From: Luteococcus sanguinis | Lineage (GTDB): Bacteria; Actinomycetota; Actinomycetes; Propionibacteriales; Propionibacteriaceae | Length of the DNA stretch: 64,000 nucleotides | Assembly: GCF_039527675.1 (NCBI RefSeq) | Contig: NZ_BAAAKI010000001.1 | Coordinates: forward strand, 186,001 to 250,000 | Direction of reading: 5' to 3' | Shown: positions 16,215 through 23,437 of the stretch, piece by piece | Layout of the letters: every line of letters starts with the position of its first letter | Numbering within the stretch: position 1 is the stretch's first letter | The notes under the pieces: model-generated | Seen by the model: the letters and a program-made list of their open reading frames with translations, nothing else | The model's database searches: none | Told to the model about the DNA's origin: nothing | Position numbers and translations under genes: made by a program

Positions 16215-18356
16215 TCAGCCCACGTTATCGGTGACATCGGCGTGCTCCGGGCTCCGGGACAGTGCCGAGGGCCACCAGAATGTCCGTCCGAGGTCATGGA
16301 TGATCGCCGGAACCAACAGCGCGCGCACCAGCAGGGTGTCCATCAGCACGCCCAGGGCAACGATCACCGCCAGTTGCAGCAGGAAGACCAGCGGGATCAC
16401 ACCCAGCGCCGCGAAAGTGGCGGCCAGCACGATGCCTGCGGACGTGATGACGCCGCCGGTCACCACCAGGCCGCGCCGCAGGCCCTCGCGGGTGCCGTGT
16501 GTCAGGGACTCCTCCCGCACCCGGGTGACGAGGAAGATGTTGTAGTCCACGCCCAGCGCCACCAGGAAGACGAAGCCGTACAGCGGCACCGTCGGGTCGG
16601 CGCCCGGCAGGTGCAGCACGTGGTTGAACAGCAGGGACGACAACCCGAGCGCCGCCGCGAAGCTCAGCACCGTGGTCGCCGTCAGCACCAGCGGAGCCAC
16701 GACGGCCCGCAGCAGCGCCGCCAGGATCAGCGTGATCACCACCAGCACCAGCGGCAGGATCACCGCCCGATCGTGCGCGCCGGTGGTGTTGGTGTCAAGG
16801 TCGGTCGCCGTCTCACCGCCCACCACGATCGCCGGGTCCACGGCATGCAGCGCATCGCGCAACTCGACGACCGTCTGCTCGGCCTCGAGGGAGTCGGCAG
16901 CCTTGGCCAAGGTCGCCTGCACCAGCACGTCACCGTCGCGGACCGTGGGCGCAGCCTGCGCCAATGGGCCCCGGGTGGGCACGGGCAGCGGGATCGTGCC
17001 GGACGGTGAATCGGCGCTGACCACGGCCGACGAGCTGACACCAGCAATGCTGGTGAGCACCGATGCGACGTCCGAGAGCTTGCCCTGCGGCACGATCACC
17101 TGGACAGGCGACCCGGACCCACCGGGAAAGTGTTCGGCAAGCACCTTCTGCCCGTCCCGGGCCTGGGAGGTGCCGAGCACCAGGTCTGACTGCGGCACGC
17201 CGTCCGCCTTGAGGCCCAGCAGACCGAGGCTGAACAGGGCCAGCAGCACGGTCATCCCGACCCACACCGGACGGGCCCGGCGCGCGACCAGCCCGGCAAC
17301 CCGCGCCCAGATTCCGTGCTCCTTGGGCGCCCACGCCGGATCGTGTTGGGGCGGGCGGGGCCAGAAGGCGGCCCGTCCGACCAGCGCGAGCAGCGCGGGC
17401 AGCAGGGTCAACGCGCCCAGCACCGCGAACGCGATGCCGATCGCGGCCACCGGGCCCAGCGCCTTGTTGGAGTTCAGGTCGCTGGCCAACAGGCAGAGCA
17501 GGCCAGCGGCCACCGTCCCACCCGAAGCCAGCACGGGTTCCAGCACCCCGCGCCAGGCAACTGCCAGCGCCTCACGAGCGTCGCCGTGGCGGTGCAGTTC
17601 GTCGCGGTAGCGGCTCACCAGCAGCAGGCAGTAGTCGGTCGCGGCACCGATCACGAGGATGAACAAGATGCCCTGCACCTGGCCGTTGAGGGTCAGGACG
17701 CCGGCCTTGGCGAGCCAGAAGTTCACCAGGATCGCGCCGCACAGGGCACTGATGGCGGTCCAGAGCACCAGCAGCGGCAGCAACGGCGATCGGTAGACGG
17801 CCACCAGGATCACGAACACCGCGGCCAGGGCGACCCCGAGCAGGATCCCGTCGATGCCTCCGAAGGCCTCCGTGAGGTCGGCGGTGAGCCCGGCGGGTCC
17901 GGTGACCTGCACCTCGAGCCCGTCCGGACGTCCGTCCGCGAGCACGTCCTTCAACTCGTCCACCGTCTCGGACACCTCGCCGTCGGTCGAGAGGGGCACG
18001 AACATCTGCGCCGCCTGCCCGTCCTCGGACGTGATGGCGGGCGAACCCTGCGGCGAACCGGCCACCCCCGCGGTGACCTTGGCCGGGAGCGCCTTCAGCC
18101 AGGCCTGGTCGGCAGCCGTCAACGCATCGTCCCGGCTGGCGACGACGACCGCGGGGATCGAGTCGCCGCCCAGGAAGCTCGACAGCCGCTTCGCCACCTG
18201 GGTCGACTCGCTGCTGGCGGGCAGGAAGGTGGTCTGGTCATTGGACGAGACCTCGGAGATGCGTCCGAAGATCGGCCCGCCCACGCCGGCGACGGCGAGC
18301 CAGGTGATGACCAGGACAAGGGCGCCGGTGAGCCACCGGAGACGGGGGTGCGACAT
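16215..18356 (-). CDS. MMPL-family RND transporter
   Basis: A 713-residue membrane transporter with two MMPL repeats. Each repeat has a first helix, an extracytoplasmic domain, and a block of five or six helices. The proton-relay motifs are GAATDYCLLLVSRYRDEL in the first block and ALGVDYNIFLVTRVREESL in the second. Family members move lipids, glycolipids or drugs across the membrane (MmpL proteins of mycobacteria, YdfJ of Bacillus). Start ATG at 18356, 65 bp after the stop of the upstream YhgE gene; the three leftward genes ABC-like ATPase, YhgE/Pip and MMPL are probably one operon. The short C-terminus lacks the long D3-type extension of mycobacterial MmpL3. Confidence 0.9.
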   Translation of the reverse strand: MSHPRLRWLTGALVLVITWLAVAGVGGPIFGRISEVSSNDQTTFLPASSESTQVAKRLSSFLGGDSIPAVVVASRDDALTAADQAWLKALPAKVTAGVAGSPQGSPAITSEDGQAAQMFVPLSTDGEVSETVDELKDVLADGRPDGLEVQVTGPAGLTADLTEAFGGIDGILLGVALAAVFVILVAVYRSPLLPLLVLWTAISALCGAILVNFWLAKAGVLTLNGQVQGILFILVIGAATDYCLLLVSRYRDELHRHGDAREALAVAWRGVLEPVLASGGTVAAGLLCLLASDLNSNKALGPVAAIGIAFAVLGALTLLPALLALVGRAAFWPRPPQHDPAWAPKEHGIWARVAGLVARRARPVWVGMTVLLALFSLGLLGLKADGVPQSDLVLGTSQARDGQKVLAEHFPGGSGSPVQVIVPQGKLSDVASVLTSIAGVSSSAVVSADSPSGTIPLPVPTRGPLAQAAPTVRDGDVLVQATLAKAADSLEAEQTVVELRDALHAVDPAIVVGGETATDLDTNTTGAHDRAVILPLVLVVITLILAALLRAVVAPLVLTATTVLSFAAALGLSSLLFNHVLHLPGADPTVPLYGFVFLVALGVDYNIFLVTRVREESLTHGTREGLRRGLVVTGGVITSAGIVLAATFAALGVIPLVFLLQLAVIVALGVLMDTLLVRALLVPAIIHDLGRTFWWPSALSRSPEHADVTDNVG

Positions 18357-18421
18357 GGGTGCACAGTATCGGCCCGGACCAGCGCGGACGCAGCTGCACG
18401 GTTCTCCTGCCCGGTGACGAA

Positions 18422-20842
18422 TCAGTGCTGCAACGGCGGGTGCATGTCGCTGATCCGGAAGCGCTGCCGCGCGGCGACCGCCAGCACGTCCAGCACAAGG
18501 ACGACGACACCGATCAGCACCAGCACGGCCATGTCCGCGAGGAAGCGGCTGGTCAGCCCACCTGAGATCGCGTAGCGGAAGGCGTCGATCGTGTACGAGA
18601 TGGGCATCAGCGGGTGGATCCAGCGGAAGAAGGCAGGCAGCACTTCGGCCGGGTAGGTGCCGCCGGTCGAGCTGAGCTGCAGAATCAGCCACACCAGCAA
18701 CAACGCCGAGCCGGGCAGCCCAAGAGCCGTCCGGAAGAGGTGCGCGATCCCGCTGAAGACCAGCGCCGTCAGGGCAACCACCCCGACGAGGGCGACGCCG
18801 TGCACCGGGTCAAGTCCGAGGGTGAGCCACGTGGTTGCGAGCATCAGGCCCGCGCCAGCCAGCGCGACGGCCCCGAACGGGGTCCAGGCGGCAATCGCCA
18901 GCCGGAGCGGGTTCATCCGTCCCGCCAGCAGTCGTCCCGAGATCGGACGCATCACGAGGAAGCCTGAGATTCCGAAGACCCACATGGCGATCGAGAAGAA
19001 CAGCGGCGCCAGTCCACGGCCGTAGACCCGGGCGGGATTGTCGATGACCGAATGGACGTCGGCAGGCTGGCTCAGCACCCAGGAGGCCTGGTCGGCGTTC
19101 GAGCCGGTGACCGATGGAATCTTCGCCACCGCATCGCTCAGCGACGTGGTCAACTTCGACGATCCGGACGCTAGCTTGGCGAGCCCGGCGTCGAGAGTGG
19201 TGGCGCCGTCGTGCAACTTGACCAAGCCGGTGTGCAAGGACTTGGCGCCGGTGTCGGCCTTCGCCAGGCCGGTGGCGAGGCTGTCGGCGCCCTCGGCGAG
19301 CTGGCCGGTGGCATCGGCCACCTGCACGGTGCCGGTGTGGAGCTTTCCAGCGCCGGTGTTCGCGCTGGTGATGCCGGCATTCAACTGGGTCGCGCCGGTG
19401 GCGACCTTCGTGGCCCCGGCTTGGGCGCTGGTGGCCCCGCTCGCAAGCTTTGCCGCCCCGGCCTGCGCGCTCTTGGCCCCGTCAGTCACCTTTGCTGCGC
19501 CGCTGGCAACCTGGTGTGCGCCCGTGTTGAGCGCGGTCAGCTGCTCGGAGAGCTTCGCCGGCGTTCCCTGTTCGGCGGCGTCCTGCACGGCCGCGTTGAG
19601 GGTGTCGGCGTCGGTGGCCAGGGCGTCCGCGTCGGAGGCAATCGCCTCCAGTCTGGTGCCGGCGGTCTCCAGCGCCTTCACCGCTGCTTGATATTGGTCG
19701 GTCTGCGCGACGGCCGGGTCGGCGGCAGCGAGCGCGGCGAGTTGGCTGCGGGCGGTCTCCAGCGCTCCGCTGGCCCGGTCGGGCGCGTCCGACAACCCGT
19801 CGTGGACGTCTTGGATTCCCTGGTTCACGGTCGCGACCGTGGTGGCGATCCTGGTCTGGTTCTTGGCGACCGCGTCCAGCACGGGGACGGCCTTGTCTGC
19901 GAGCTGCTGGGTTCCGTCGGCGACCTGCGTGGCGCCGTCGGCGACCTTCGCAGAGCCCGACGTCAACGTGTTCAGCCCGGTCGACAGGCTCGTCGCGCCG
20001 TCGGCGAGCTGGCCGACCCCGGACCCCAGCGCGGTGGCACCGTCGGCGAGCTTCGTCGATCCGGTCTGCAGTTGGTCCAGGCCAGAGTCCAGCTGGGCGG
20101 CGCCGTCGACCAGGGCGGGCATGTTGTCATTGAGGGTGTTGGCGCCGGACGCCAGTTTGGTTGCGCCGGTGCTGGCGCTGGTCAGACCGGTGGCCAAGGT
20201 GGCCGACCCCGTCTCGGCCGTCGCCAGCCCGCTGGCGAGCTGCGCGGAACCGGACTTGGCGCTTGTCAGACCGTCTGTCACCTGCTGCGAGCCATCGGCC
20301 GCGTCAGACAGCCCCGTCCGGATCGTCTGCAGGTTCTTGAAGACGGCCTGGAAGTAGGCGTCCACCGCGGCCTGGTCGACCGACCGCTCGATCTTCGACT
20401 GCGCCTGCCCGGTGACCGAGCCGATCACGAAGCCATTGGCGTCGTTGCGGCGCAGCGTGAGTTCTGCCCGCAGCGGCTTCTCGCTCGCGGCGCTGATCAG
20501 GTGCGCGCTGAAGTCGGACGGGATGTCCAGCACCAGGTAGTAGCGCCCCTCGGCCAGCCCAGCGTCCGCGTCCGCGGCGTCGGTGACGTGCCACTGGAAA
20601 CTGTTTCCCTCCAGCAGTTCGTCGGTGATGTCCTTGCCGGCGGCGACGGTGCGTCCTTCGTAGTCGACGGGTTTGTCGGCGTTGACGATGGCGACCGGCA
20701 GGTTCTCCAGCCGACCGTAGGGGTCCCAGTTGGCGGCCAGGTAGACGGCGCCGTAGACCACCGGCACCAGCAGGACGAAAAGCAGCGCCAGGACGGGAAG
20801 CGGTCCGCGGAAGCGGCGCAGTTCGAAACGGGAGAGCAGCAT
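18422..20842 (-). CDS. YhgE/Pip-family membrane protein
   Basis: An 806-residue protein of the YhgE/Pip family. It has an N-terminal transmembrane helix (about 14-34) ending in the family motif YGAVYLAANWDPYG, then an extracytoplasmic domain (PVAIVNADKP, YYLVLDIPSDFSAHL). A very long region of regular repeats of the form L-x-x-G-x-x-x-L-A-x-G/S follows (about 190-600), predicted to form a coiled or beta-rod stalk, and six C-terminal helices of ABC-2 permease type come last (about 610-800). Relatives include Lactococcus Pip (phage infection protein) and Staphylococcus EsaA, which are surface structures. Start ATG at 20842 overlaps the stop of the ATPase gene (TGATG), a tight coupling that suggests the ATPase and this protein act together. 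Confidence 0.9.
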   Translation of the reverse strand: MLLSRFELRRFRGPLPVLALLFVLLVPVVYGAVYLAANWDPYGRLENLPVAIVNADKPVDYEGRTVAAGKDITDELLEGNSFQWHVTDAADADAGLAEGRYYLVLDIPSDFSAHLISAASEKPLRAELTLRRNDANGFVIGSVTGQAQSKIERSVDQAAVDAYFQAVFKNLQTIRTGLSDAADGSQQVTDGLTSAKSGSAQLASGLATAETGSATLATGLTSASTGATKLASGANTLNDNMPALVDGAAQLDSGLDQLQTGSTKLADGATALGSGVGQLADGATSLSTGLNTLTSGSAKVADGATQVADGTQQLADKAVPVLDAVAKNQTRIATTVATVNQGIQDVHDGLSDAPDRASGALETARSQLAALAAADPAVAQTDQYQAAVKALETAGTRLEAIASDADALATDADTLNAAVQDAAEQGTPAKLSEQLTALNTGAHQVASGAAKVTDGAKSAQAGAAKLASGATSAQAGATKVATGATQLNAGITSANTGAGKLHTGTVQVADATGQLAEGADSLATGLAKADTGAKSLHTGLVKLHDGATTLDAGLAKLASGSSKLTTSLSDAVAKIPSVTGSNADQASWVLSQPADVHSVIDNPARVYGRGLAPLFFSIAMWVFGISGFLVMRPISGRLLAGRMNPLRLAIAAWTPFGAVALAGAGLMLATTWLTLGLDPVHGVALVGVVALTALVFSGIAHLFRTALGLPGSALLLVWLILQLSSTGGTYPAEVLPAFFRWIHPLMPISYTIDAFRYAISGGLTSRFLADMAVLVLIGVVVLVLDVLAVAARQRFRISDMHPPLQH

Positions 20843-21603
20843 CAGTTGGCCTCGATGGTGGTGCGACGGGGGCGGAGGTGGCCGAAGCGCAGCGCGAGCC
20901 GGTCGGCGCTCTCCGGTGGGATCAGGGTGATGGTGGCGGCGCCGCTGGGCACCGGGGAGGTCGACAGGGCGCTGACGATGAAGTGGTGGCCTCGCAGGGC
21001 GAGCACGTCCATCGCGGCGTAGACATCGGCGAGCTGGTCGCGGGTCAGGGAGTCGTCCACGTCGTCCAGCAGGACGAAGTCGGCCGGGCGTAGACAACCG
21101 AGCACCACCGACAGCAGCGTCCGCTGGACGGCGGGCAGGTCCTCCACGAGGCGGTCCAGTCCGAGTTCCAGGTCGAGGGCGCCCGCGAGCTCCTGGAAGG
21201 TGACCCGCCCAGCGCGGGAGCCGATGCCCTCCAGCAGGGAGTGCTCGTCGCGGGCTTCGCCGACGGTGAGCGTGGGTTCCAACTCCACCAGGTCGGTGAT
21301 GCGGGCGACCGCGATGCGCTGCCGGAGCTTGCGGGGGTGGGCGATCCCGTCGACCTCGCCGAGCGTCAGCTGTCCGGAGACACCCTTGAGTCGCCCGCCA
21401 AGGGCCAGCAGCAGCGCTGAGCGTCCGCTGCCCTGCTCCCCCAGGATCGCCGCGTGGTGCCCCGCCGGGACGACGAGGTCGACCGGCCCGAAGACTGGAC
21501 CTTGGGCGGTGCGCATGCTCAAACCCTTGGCCACCAGGGCGCTGGTGCTGTCGAGGTGGGCGGCGCGCGCGGGCGTGATCTGAGACACGGGAACCAACTT
21601 CAC
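20842..21603 (-). CDS. ABC-type ATPase-like protein with degenerate catalytic motifs
   Basis: A 253-residue protein with the overall layout of an ABC nucleotide-binding domain, coupled to the YhgE/Pip gene. The motifs are unusual. The Walker A reads GEQGSGRS, with Arg in place of the invariant Lys; the signature loop reads EDLPAVQRTLLSV instead of LSGGQ; Walker B is FVLLDDVD with Asp in place of the catalytic Glu; and the H-loop position reads HFIVSAL with no His. Several changes together suggest that it binds nucleotide weakly or not at all and does not hydrolyse it in the normal way. It may be a structural or regulatory partner of the YhgE permease-like domain. Start ATG at 21603; the operator-like repeat 21610-21634 lies directly upstream. 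Confidence 0.75.
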   Translation of the reverse strand: MKLVPVSQITPARAAHLDSTSALVAKGLSMRTAQGPVFGPVDLVVPAGHHAAILGEQGSGRSALLLALGGRLKGVSGQLTLGEVDGIAHPRKLRQRIAVARITDLVELEPTLTVGEARDEHSLLEGIGSRAGRVTFQELAGALDLELGLDRLVEDLPAVQRTLLSVVLGCLRPADFVLLDDVDDSLTRDQLADVYAAMDVLALRGHHFIVSALSTSPVPSGAATITLIPPESADRLALRFGHLRPRRTTIEAN

Positions 21604-21609
21604 GTGGAG

Positions 21610-21634
21610 ACAATTGACGGATCAGTCCAATTGT
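21610..21634. promoter_or_regulatory. Operator-like inverted repeat upstream of the ABC-like/YhgE/MMPL operon
   Basis: ACAATTG (21610-21616) and CAATTGT (21628-21634) form a perfect 7-bp inverted repeat with an 11-base spacer that itself contains GAC...GTC. It lies 7 bp from the ATPase start codon, within the divergent gap, and is much more A+T-rich than its surroundings. TetR-type operators look like this, and YhgE/ABC operons are often next to a tetR gene, but none is present here. Confidence 0.5.
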
Positions 21635-21754
21635 TCCCCGCGGGGACCGTATTCCCAACTCCACCGCCCACCCCCTCGGGACGGGGGCCAAGCTGGCGTA
21701 GTCAGCAGCTTCACCATCCAGTCCGCGGGGATCGGGTCGCCTAGGGTGGCCAGC

Positions 21755-22789
21755 ATGGACCTCGGGAGTGCAGCCGACGAGCTGTACTCGATCGACCCGG
21801 ACGCCTTCATCGCCCGCCGCGCACAGATCGTCAAGGAACTGCGCGCCGCCAGGCAACGGGAGGCCGCGAACCAGGTGGCCGCGCTGCGGCGCCCCACCCG
21901 TTCGGCATGGCTGGTGAACCTGCTCGCGCGCTGGCGAGGCGACGAACTGGGCGACCTGCTGGAACTCGGCCCGGCGCTCGCGCAGGCGCACACCGGCGGC
22001 TCCCCGGAGGAGCTGCGTTCGCTGACGACGCTGCGCCGCCGCGCGGTGAGCGGACTGGTGGACGCCGCCCTGACACTCGGGCGCAATGCGGGCTACCGGC
22101 CCAGCGACGCCGTGCGTGACGAGGTGTCCACCACCTTGGAGGCCGCGCTGGTGAATCCCGAGTTCGCCGAGGCCGTGCTGGCCGGGAGCCTCTCCACGGC
22201 AGCCGAGTCGGCCGCGAACTTTCCGACCGAGCTGTTCGCGGGGCTCGCGCTCCCCACCCGGCGGCCGCAACTGCACGTCGTCCGCGATCCCGAACCAGAC
22301 CAGCCTGTCAAGCAAGCGCCAACACCTGAACCCCAGCCCGAACCCGACGAGCACGACGAGGTGGCCGAGGGCCTGCGTCGCGCCGAAATCGAGGCGCGCC
22401 AGCAGGCCTTGGAGTCCGCCGAGCAGAACCAGCGGGAGGCCGAGGCGATCGTCGGACACGCACAGCACGCCTTTGCCAGGGCCAGCGCTCGCGCCACCCA
22501 GGTCGAGGCGCACACCGAGGACGCCCGGAACCACACCAGCCAGGCGCGCGACCAGGTCGAGGAGCTGCGCGAAGCCCTCGCCCGGGCGCAGGCCGCGCTG
22601 GAACAGGGCCAGCACGAACTGGCCGAGGCCGAGGCCGCCCAGACCCGGGCCGAGGCCGAGCTCACCCAGGCCCAGCGGGCCGCCGAGGAGACCGAAAACC
22701 AAGTGACGAGCGCCCGCGCCGAGGCCGAGGACGCAGCACGGGCCGCCGAGCAGGCCCGCGCCCGCCTCGCCGAACTGGAGACCCCGTGA
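21755..22789 (+). CDS. Coiled-coil protein of unknown function
   Basis: A 344-residue soluble protein with no family I can name with certainty. The N-terminal part (1-165) is globular and helical, with the segment VAALRRPTRSAWLVNLLARW, which occurs in a class of conserved actinobacterial hypothetical proteins. A Pro/Glu-rich hinge follows (about 175-205), then a continuous Ala/Glu/Gln-rich coiled coil (about 210-342), built from repeats such as ARAQAALEQGQHELAEAEAA. There is no signal peptide and no membrane segment. ATG at 21755; divergent from the ABC-like gene. The next gene starts within its last codon (GTGA overlap at 22786), so translation is coupled to the acetyltransferase. Confidence 0.7.
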   Translation: MDLGSAADELYSIDPDAFIARRAQIVKELRAARQREAANQVAALRRPTRSAWLVNLLARWRGDELGDLLELGPALAQAHTGGSPEELRSLTTLRRRAVSGLVDAALTLGRNAGYRPSDAVRDEVSTTLEAALVNPEFAEAVLAGSLSTAAESAANFPTELFAGLALPTRRPQLHVVRDPEPDQPVKQAPTPEPQPEPDEHDEVAEGLRRAEIEARQQALESAEQNQREAEAIVGHAQHAFARASARATQVEAHTEDARNHTSQARDQVEELREALARAQAALEQGQHELAEAEAAQTRAEAELTQAQRAAEETENQVTSARAEAEDAARAAEQARARLAELETP

Positions 22790-23415
22790 CCAAGCCCTTG
22801 CCCGGACGATTCGTCCCCGAAGCCCTGGCCGCCAACCCGACCTTGGTCGGTGAACTCGTCGTCCTGCGGCCGTTCACCGCGGACGACGCCGAGGCAATGG
22901 CCCAGATCATGGCCGACCCCGAGGTCGTCCGCCTGACCGGGAGCGCCAACTCCTCGTCCGCCCACACTCCCGTCGACCTGCAGGGGGCACGCGAGTGGTA
23001 TGGCACCCGGCAGGCCCAGACCGACCGCCTCGACCTGGCCGTCGTCGACGCCGCCACCGGCGAACTCGTCGGCGAGGTGGTGCTCAACGAGCTCGAGTCA
23101 CCGAACCGCTCGATGAACTTCCGGACCCTGGTCGGGCCCGCGGGTCGCGGCCGCGGCCTGGGCACGGAGGCCTGCCGGCTGATCGTCGGTTACGGCTTCG
23201 ATCAGGTGGGGCTGCACCGTGTTCGCCTCGACGTCTTCGACTTCAACCCACGCGCTCGCCGCGCCTACGAGAAGGTCGGTTTCGTGCACGAGGGCATCGT
23301 CCGGGACGAGGTGTTCTTCGACGGCGAGTGGATCGACTCACACCTGATGTCGATCCTCGAAAGCGAGTGGGCCGCCCACCAGGGCCGTCCCGGCACTTCC
23401 GGACAGGGCGCCTGA
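22786..23415 (+). CDS. GNAT-family N-acetyltransferase (RimJ/RimL type)
   Basis: A 209-residue acetyltransferase. It begins with a RimJ-like N-terminus (LVGELVVLRPFTADDAEAMAQ). The acetyl-CoA loop is GPAGRGRGLGTEACRLIVGY, and the end is the typical VRLDVFDFNPRARRAYEKVGF then VHEGIVRDEVFFDGEW. RimJ/RimL enzymes acetylate protein N-termini, and relatives act on antibiotics or small molecules; the acceptor here is unknown. The GTG start overlaps the stop of the coiled-coil gene. The copper ATPase begins 22 bp downstream and may share the transcript. Confidence 0.88.
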   Translation: MTKPLPGRFVPEALAANPTLVGELVVLRPFTADDAEAMAQIMADPEVVRLTGSANSSSAHTPVDLQGAREWYGTRQAQTDRLDLAVVDAATGELVGEVVLNELESPNRSMNFRTLVGPAGRGRGLGTEACRLIVGYGFDQVGLHRVRLDVFDFNPRARRAYEKVGFVHEGIVRDEVFFDGEWIDSHLMSILESEWAAHQGRPGTSGQGA

Positions 23416-23437
23416 GCGACTCAACTAGGCTGTTCCC

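Noticed and set aside
18422..22702. A single leftward open frame of 1426 codons covering the YhgE gene and far upstream
   Set aside because: The upper part lies antisense to the coiled-coil gene and in another frame of the ABC-like gene; only the part from ATG 20842 has protein character.
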